A DNA stretch of 8,598 bases, taken from Candidatus Competibacteraceae bacterium. GTDB taxonomy: Bacteria; Pseudomonadota; Gammaproteobacteria; Competibacterales; Competibacteraceae. Both the position numbers and the translations under genes were made by a program. The notes under the pieces were generated by a model. The model saw nothing but the letters and a program-made list of their open reading frames with translations, had not been told where the DNA came from and made no database searches. Below are positions 4,805-8,598 of this stretch, piece by piece. How positions within the stretch are numbered: the stretch's first letter is position 1; the number at the start of each line of letters is the position of its first letter. The stretch spans positions 173 through 8,770 of the forward strand of contig JAGRHM010000851.1 in NCBI GenBank assembly GCA_020445005.1, written 5' to 3'.

Positions 4805-6344
4805 CATGGGAAAACGGCGTTCAGCACTGAAAAAATCCCGCATGATGATGGCCGGCAACGGCACGGCTTACGACGCCGCCGACCGCACCTCCCGCGCGAT
4901 GTCTGGCTGGTATCCGGGGAACGGTTCTGCCGACCGAGATTTGCTGACCGACCTCCCGCTGATGTCCGGCCGATCCCGCGACCTGGCCAGAAATGAAGCG
5001 CTCACCGCCGGCGTTGCGCGTACATATCGAGACAACATCGTCGGGCACGTTCTGCGCCTATCCGCCAAGCCGGATTATCGGCTCTTGGGTCAAAACGCCG
5101 AATGGGCGGACGAATGGGGAAATCAGGTCGAAGGACATGTTAGAACGTGGATGGATACCACGGAATGCGACGCTGCCCGCACCATGACGCTGATTGGACT
5201 CACACATCAAGCGCTAACCGGGATGCTCATGAACGGCGACGCGGTAGCCTTGCCGATGTGGCTCCCGCGCCAAGATAGTGTGTGGAGTACGCGGCTTCAG
5301 TCTATTGAGTCGGATCGGCTCAAGACCCCGCCGATGCTTGAGCATCGCGAAGACATTCGGGGCGGCGTCGAAATCGATAGATACGGTGCGCCGATCGCCT
5401 ACCACATTCGCAAGACCCATCCAGGAGATAGCAATCCAGGGATGGACGATTACTGGCGCATCCCGGCGTTTACGCCTTGGGGTCGCCGCCGCGTCATTCA
5501 CCTGTACGACAAGGAGCGTCCTGGCCAGAATCGCGGGAAGCCCATTGTTGCGGCAGTGATGGGCGATTTAAGGATGGCTGGAAAATATTCGCAAGCCGAG
5601 TTAAAGGCCGCTGTTGCCAATAGTCTTGTTGCTGCTTTCCTTGAATCCGATCTGCCGCAAGATGTTGTTGCCGGGATGTTCGATTCTGGAAGCCCAGCCG
5701 ATTATTGGACAGGGCTATTCGAGCGCCCAGAGAATCAACCAAGGCTTGAGGGCGGCGCGGTTCTTCCGCTTCCCATTGGGGCGAAATTGAGCGCGTTTAA
5801 TCCAGGGAGACCCGCTACAGCATTCGGCGTCTTTATGGATTCCGTGGTCATGCGCATTGCCGCTGGCCTCAACATTCCGCGTGAATTGCTGCTGAAAGAT
5901 TTTAGCAAGACTAACTATTCCAGCGCCCGTGCCGCTCTGTTGGAGGCGTGGCGATTCTTTAATGGTGTTCGCCGCCATATTTCAGACATGTGGCTTAATC
6001 CCATCTATGAGTTAATCTTCGAGGAAATGATCAACGATGGCCGCATCTTAGCGCCCGGCTATTACGAAAATCGCTATGCTTGGCTGAAATGCAAATGGGT
6101 ATTTGCTGGGCGCGGCTGGGTCGATCCGACGAAAGAGGCGCAAGCCGCACAAATCAGAATGGATTCTTACTTGTCCACGCAAGAGCAGGAAGGCGCTGAA
6201 CAAGGGATTGATTGGGAAGAAAACTTGGAGCAAGCGGCGCGGGAAATGAGGCGCAAGCAAGAACTGGGCTTGCCCATCGCCGCGTCATCGGCTCCTTTGG
6301 ATACATCGCCAGCCGATCCGGCCTCGCAAGGAACGCCCGCATGA
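4770..6344 (+). CDS. Portal protein, lambda gpB family
   Basis: This 524-residue protein is close to lambda gpB (533). It forms the ring at one head vertex through which DNA enters and leaves. The block GWYPGNGSADRDLLTDLPLM followed by SRDLARNEALTAGVARTYRDNIVGHVLRLS (about 46-98) aligns by eye with the conserved gpB N-terminal region. LNIPRELLLKDFSKTNYSSA and ARAALLEAWRFF (about 367-397) match the conserved C-terminal signature. The upstream ATG at 4770 is chosen over 4806 because its extra residues (APSFLGTDMGK) resemble the 'PTLLGPDG' start of the family, although no clear SD is visible. The C-terminal tail is rich in Ala, Ser and Pro. Its stop overlaps the protease start (ATGA). In lambda gpB is cleaved near the N-terminus during maturation; whether that happens here is unknown. 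Confidence 0.95.
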   Translation: MARAAPSFLGTDMGKRRSALKKSRMMMAGNGTAYDAADRTSRAMSGWYPGNGSADRDLLTDLPLMSGRSRDLARNEALTAGVARTYRDNIVGHVLRLSAKPDYRLLGQNAEWADEWGNQVEGHVRTWMDTTECDAARTMTLIGLTHQALTGMLMNGDAVALPMWLPRQDSVWSTRLQSIESDRLKTPPMLEHREDIRGGVEIDRYGAPIAYHIRKTHPGDSNPGMDDYWRIPAFTPWGRRRVIHLYDKERPGQNRGKPIVAAVMGDLRMAGKYSQAELKAAVANSLVAAFLESDLPQDVVAGMFDSGSPADYWTGLFERPENQPRLEGGAVLPLPIGAKLSAFNPGRPATAFGVFMDSVVMRIAAGLNIPRELLLKDFSKTNYSSARAALLEAWRFFNGVRRHISDMWLNPIYELIFEEMINDGRILAPGYYENRYAWLKCKWVFAGRGWVDPTKEAQAAQIRMDSYLSTQEQEGAEQGIDWEENLEQAAREMRRKQELGLPIAASSAPLDTSPADPASQGTPA

Positions 6345-7639
6345 TGAACTATCCACACCTTGCCGCGCGCATTTTCAACACGCCGCTGCTGATTCATCCG
6401 GCCAAGCTGGATGCGATTGTCCACGGCCTTGGCCCGCGCTTTGGAATCGATGCTGCACCGCAACCCGAAGCATATCTCACGCCAACACCAAAGCGAGAGC
6501 CGGGCGGCTATCGGGTCGTTGATGGCGTCGCCGTCATCGATGTCTTTGGCGTCCTAGCGCACCGGTCTGGATTTGATGCCAAGTCATCTTATATCCAGGG
6601 CTATGACGGACTGGCGCGGCAGTTCGCCGCCGCCCTTGCCGATCCGCAAGCCAAGGCCATATTGCTGAACATTGATTCCCCCGGCGGCGAAGTGGCCGGT
6701 GCTTTCCAGCTTGCTGACCAGATTCGCGCCGCGCGCGGCGTCAAGCCGATCCATGCTATTGCTGGCGACTTGGCGGCGAGTGCGGCCTATCTGATTGCCA
6801 GCGCTGCCGATACCTTATCAGTCACTCGTACCGGTGAAGTGGGGTCGATTGGCGTGGTCATGCGCCATGTCGATTTTTCCGGCGCATTGGCGCAAGAGGG
6901 GATTCGCGTCACCTACATACACGCCGGATCGCACAAGATTGACGGCAATCCTTACCAGCCGCTCCCGGCTAGCGTCCAGGCCGATTTACAGGTGCAAGTC
7001 GATCACTATTACGGGCTGTTTGTTGATGCCGTGGCCGCAAGCCGCAAAGGCATGACGCGCGAGTCCATCCGCGCCACGGAAGCAAGAATGTTCACCGCCG
7101 AGCAAGCGGTACAGATGGGCTTGGCTGACATTATCGTCAGCCCAGACCAGCGCATCGATCAGATTTCAAAGCAAGTCAACTTAACGATTTTTCCACGGGC
7201 CACCGCCCGCCAACTAGGAGGCCGACCCATGGCCGAGAATCAAGGGGAGGCGGACCCCATTACTACCGCCACGTTTACGCAAGCCGACCTGGACGCCGCT
7301 CGCGAAGCCGGCCGCCAAGCCGGTCTGAGTGAAGGTCGTGCCACCGAACGCAAGCGTCTGGACGCCATTCTGTCGCTCCCGCAAGCCGAAGGCCGCGAAG
7401 CCCTGGCGCGCAAACTTGCGATGACCACCGATCTATCTGCCGAAGCCGTCGCCCCGCTACTGGATGCGTCGCCGGTCGCCACTGTCGCCAAAACGGGAAA
7501 TACCGATTTCGCGGCGCACATGGAACGCATCGGCAATCCCGCCGTTGGCCCGGATCAACCGCCCGCCGATCCGCAAGCCGATGCCGCTCAATTGTGGAAC
7601 CGCGCGTTCAGCAAAGTTTCCGGCAGCGCCGCGCACTGA
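6341..7639 (+). CDS. S49 head-maturation protease with C-terminal scaffold (gpC-like)
   Basis: This 432-residue protein is close to lambda gpC (439). The SppA/S49 serine-protease domain covers about residues 55-270. It includes ILLNIDSPGGEVAGA (107-121), the probable nucleophile Ser147 in DLAASAAYLIAS, GEVGSIGVVMRHVDFSG (165-181), and the probable general base Lys199 in GSHKIDGNPYQPL, giving a Ser-Lys dyad. The C-terminal part from about 297 is charged and helical (DLDAAREAGRQAGLSEGRA, then TERKRLDAIL), as in scaffold domains. The ATG at 6341 overlaps the portal stop and has AAGGAA (6328-6333) seven bases upstream; the next codon is also ATG. The frame is open further upstream to 6212, inside the portal gene, but that extension lacks support. 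The protease degrades scaffold and trims head proteins inside the prohead. Confidence 0.94.
   Translation: MMNYPHLAARIFNTPLLIHPAKLDAIVHGLGPRFGIDAAPQPEAYLTPTPKREPGGYRVVDGVAVIDVFGVLAHRSGFDAKSSYIQGYDGLARQFAAALADPQAKAILLNIDSPGGEVAGAFQLADQIRAARGVKPIHAIAGDLAASAAYLIASAADTLSVTRTGEVGSIGVVMRHVDFSGALAQEGIRVTYIHAGSHKIDGNPYQPLPASVQADLQVQVDHYYGLFVDAVAASRKGMTRESIRATEARMFTAEQAVQMGLADIIVSPDQRIDQISKQVNLTIFPRATARQLGGRPMAENQGEADPITTATFTQADLDAAREAGRQAGLSEGRATERKRLDAILSLPQAEGREALARKLAMTTDLSAEAVAPLLDASPVATVAKTGNTDFAAHMERIGNPAVGPDQPPADPQADAAQLWNRAFSKVSGSAAH
7216..7221 (+). promoter_or_regulatory. Internal ribosome binding site for nested scaffold
   Basis: A perfect AGGAGG sits inside the protease gene, seven bases before an in-frame ATG at 7229. 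It is the best Shine-Dalgarno in the window, and its placement at the protease/scaffold boundary strongly implies a separate translation start. Confidence 0.9.
7229..7639 (+). CDS. Nested capsid scaffold protein (Nu3-like)
   Basis: This in-frame internal start within the protease gene gives a 136-residue protein identical to the protease C-terminus, the same arrangement as lambda Nu3 inside C. Translation is supported by the AGGAGG site at 7216-7221. The sequence begins MAENQGEADPITTATF, continues with charged helices (DLDAAREAGRQAGLSEGRAT and ERKRLDAIL), an Ala-rich part (LSAEAVAPLLDA), a Pro/Asp/Gln-rich linker (PDQPPADPQAD) and a C-terminal helix AAQLWNRAFSKVSG. In other scaffolds such a terminal helix binds the capsid protein; that role here is inferred. 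Scaffold would be made in excess of protease and shapes the prohead before being removed. Confidence 0.85.
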   Translation: MAENQGEADPITTATFTQADLDAAREAGRQAGLSEGRATERKRLDAILSLPQAEGREALARKLAMTTDLSAEAVAPLLDASPVATVAKTGNTDFAAHMERIGNPAVGPDQPPADPQADAAQLWNRAFSKVSGSAAH

Positions 7640-7649
7640 GGAATAGTCC

Positions 7650-8555
7650 ATGACCACCTTGACTGAAAGCAACCACGCCGCCGAGTTTTTGATTTCTGAG
7701 TGCGGCCCCGGCTTTATTTCGCGAGAAGCCGTCACGCTGGCGTCTGGCCAAAACCTCGCGGCCGGCGCGGTACTTGGCAAGCTCACTAAGCGCCAAGCCG
7801 CCGCGCCGATTCCGACGATTGTCGGCACCGGCACTGGTTTGATGTCCGCGCTGAAATTTGGGCCGGCCGTCCAGGTTGGCAGTTACGTCATCACATTGCT
7901 GGCCACCAGTGCGACCGCCGCGTTCTCAGTCGTCGCTCCTGACGGGACCGTCCTGCCGAATGGCGCGGTGGGCACTGCTTATTCGAGTTGGCACTTGTCG
8001 TTCCTGATTTCGAACGGCGGCACCATGACCACGGGCGACGCCTACACAGTCGTTGTGACTGCTGCTGGGACGCCCGTGCTGGTCGGCACCGGAACGGGCG
8101 CTGTGTCTGGCGTTTCGCTGGGTAGCCTCGCGCAACTCGGCACCTACCGGGTGCAATTGCTGGCGACTAGTGCCACCGCTGAATTCGAAGTGATCGCCCC
8201 GAACGGATCGAAACTGAAGCGCGGTCAGGTCGCCACCGCCTATACCTCCGATCACGTCAATTTCACACTGGCCAATGCCGGAACAATGACCAGCGGCGAC
8301 TACCTCAACATCATCGTCGCGACGCATACCGGGCAAGTCAAGGCGTGGGACCCGACGGCGGTTGACGGCACGCAAGACCCGTACGGCGTACTGTATGGCG
8401 CGGTTAACGCATCTTCCGCCGCCACCAGCGGCGCGGCGGTGGTTCGGCTCGCTGAAGTCGATACCAACCTACTGTCTTGGGCAACGACTGTGACTTCCGC
8501 GCAAAAAGCGGTCGCTATTGATTTGCTGCGCAATCGAAACATTGTTGCTCGATAA
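7650..8555 (+). CDS. Head decoration protein (gpD-like) with two inserted repeats
   Basis: This 301-residue protein is far longer than lambda gpD (110). Residues 1-53 (SNHAAEFLISECGPGFISREAVTL, printed here as landmarks SNHAAEFLIS and SREAVTL, then GAVLGKLT) match the gpD N-terminus. Residues 226-301 (TGQVKAWDPTAVDGTQDPYG, then RLAEVDTNLLSW) match its C-terminal part. Between them lie two tandem beta-rich repeats of about 81 residues (57-137 and 144-224). gpD-type proteins bind as trimers on the expanded capsid and stabilise it against DNA pressure; the inserts would probably project outward. The SD GAGGAA (7638-7643) overlaps the scaffold stop and stands six bases from the ATG. Family repeats of this kind (GTGTG...F.V..P.G...) occur as inserts in many decoration proteins, from memory. 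Confidence 0.88.
   Translation: MTTLTESNHAAEFLISECGPGFISREAVTLASGQNLAAGAVLGKLTKRQAAAPIPTIVGTGTGLMSALKFGPAVQVGSYVITLLATSATAAFSVVAPDGTVLPNGAVGTAYSSWHLSFLISNGGTMTTGDAYTVVVTAAGTPVLVGTGTGAVSGVSLGSLAQLGTYRVQLLATSATAEFEVIAPNGSKLKRGQVATAYTSDHVNFTLANAGTMTSGDYLNIIVATHTGQVKAWDPTAVDGTQDPYGVLYGAVNASSAATSGAAVVRLAEVDTNLLSWATTVTSAQKAVAIDLLRNRNIVAR
7818..8321 (+). repeat. Tandem duplicated domain inside the decoration gene
   Basis: Two protein-level repeats lie at 7818-8060 and 8079-8321. Both start VGTGTG and share LLATSATA, a F-x-V-x-AP-x-G segment, TAY, and GTMT-x-GD, with about half of residues identical by my manual alignment. The period is 87 codons. The divergence shows the duplication is old, or that the two copies were acquired separately. 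Confidence 0.9.
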
Positions 8556-8559
8556 GGGG
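8554..8559 (+). promoter_or_regulatory. Ribosome binding site of the capsid gene
   Basis: AAGGGG overlaps the decoration-gene stop codon and lies seven bases before the ATG at 8567. It supports a true start there. Confidence 0.7.
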
Positions 8560-8566
8560 ATTTAGC

Positions 8567-8598
8567 ATGGCTACGATGGATGTATTCAATCAAGACGC
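8567..8598 (+). CDS. Major capsid protein (gpE-like), 3' end outside window
   Basis: Only ten codons are visible, encoding MATMDVFNQD. This resembles the start of lambda-E-family capsid proteins, which open with 'M-x-x-MD-[IV]-F-x-x-D-x-F'. The position directly after the decoration gene is where the capsid gene lies in lambda (C-Nu3-D-E). The identification depends on this short match plus gene order. Confidence 0.75.
   Translation, partial: MATMDVFNQD

Noticed and set aside
6212..6340. Upstream extension of the protease gene
   Set aside because: It lies within the portal gene, lacks a good start context, and the ATGA overlap with AAGGAA at the correct distance supports 6341.
4806..6344. 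Later portal start at 4806
   Set aside because: It would remove the PSFLGTD segment that resembles the conserved N-terminus of lambda-B portals, and it has no better ribosome site.
1..8598. tRNA genes, insertion sequences, integrase or attachment sites
   Set aside because: I found no cloverleaf-like segment, transposase motif or terminal inverted repeat in the window.

Overview
The window is a piece of a lambda-like tailed-phage genome or prophage. It carries the DNA-packaging and head-assembly module, all on the + strand, in the canonical order: small terminase (5' end outside the window), GpA-type large terminase, gpW-like head-tail joining protein, lambda-B-type portal, S49 head-maturation protease with a nested scaffold gene, gpD-like decoration protein, and the first ten codons of a gpE-like major capsid protein. 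The host cannot be named from this sequence. Shine-Dalgarno sites, moderate-to-high GC and the lambda-type order fit a proteobacterial phage, but that is inference. Genes overlap or are tightly spaced except in one region.

That region, roughly 2735-4540, breaks the usual layout, in which the joining protein would follow the terminase closely. After the large terminase comes a short Mor-like helix-turn-helix gene (2465-2734). Next is a very AT-rich spacer with candidate promoter and operator elements (2735-2881), then a 206-residue protein with features resembling the RAMP/Cas7-Cas6 fold (2882-3502). An array of 36 near-perfect pentamer units of form GGCNN (3503-3679) begins on the base after its stop codon. 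A 176-residue conserved-looking phage protein of unknown function (3720-4250) follows, then a second same-strand array of 38 units (4262-4448), and finally a strong rho-independent terminator (4454-4481). This looks like a self-contained transcription unit of the moron type set into a late operon. It would produce an RNA containing two long GGCNN tracts together with a possible RNA-binding protein.

The GGCNN arrays with the RAMP-like gene are the candidate undescribed system. The arrays are not CRISPR: the unit is 5 nt (rarely 4), GG is almost invariant, C is mostly kept, and the last two bases vary. The two arrays share an ordered block of units, so they are related by descent. The function is unknown. 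Working hypotheses are a repetitive guide, scaffold or decoy RNA bound by the RAMP-like protein, an RNA or DNA G-quadruplex tract, or a selfish or recombinogenic repeat.

The remaining genes work together in a standard way. The terminase subunits cut and pump DNA through the portal into a prohead built on the nested scaffold, the protease clears the scaffold, the decoration protein stabilises the expanded shell, and the gpW-like protein completes the head-tail junction.
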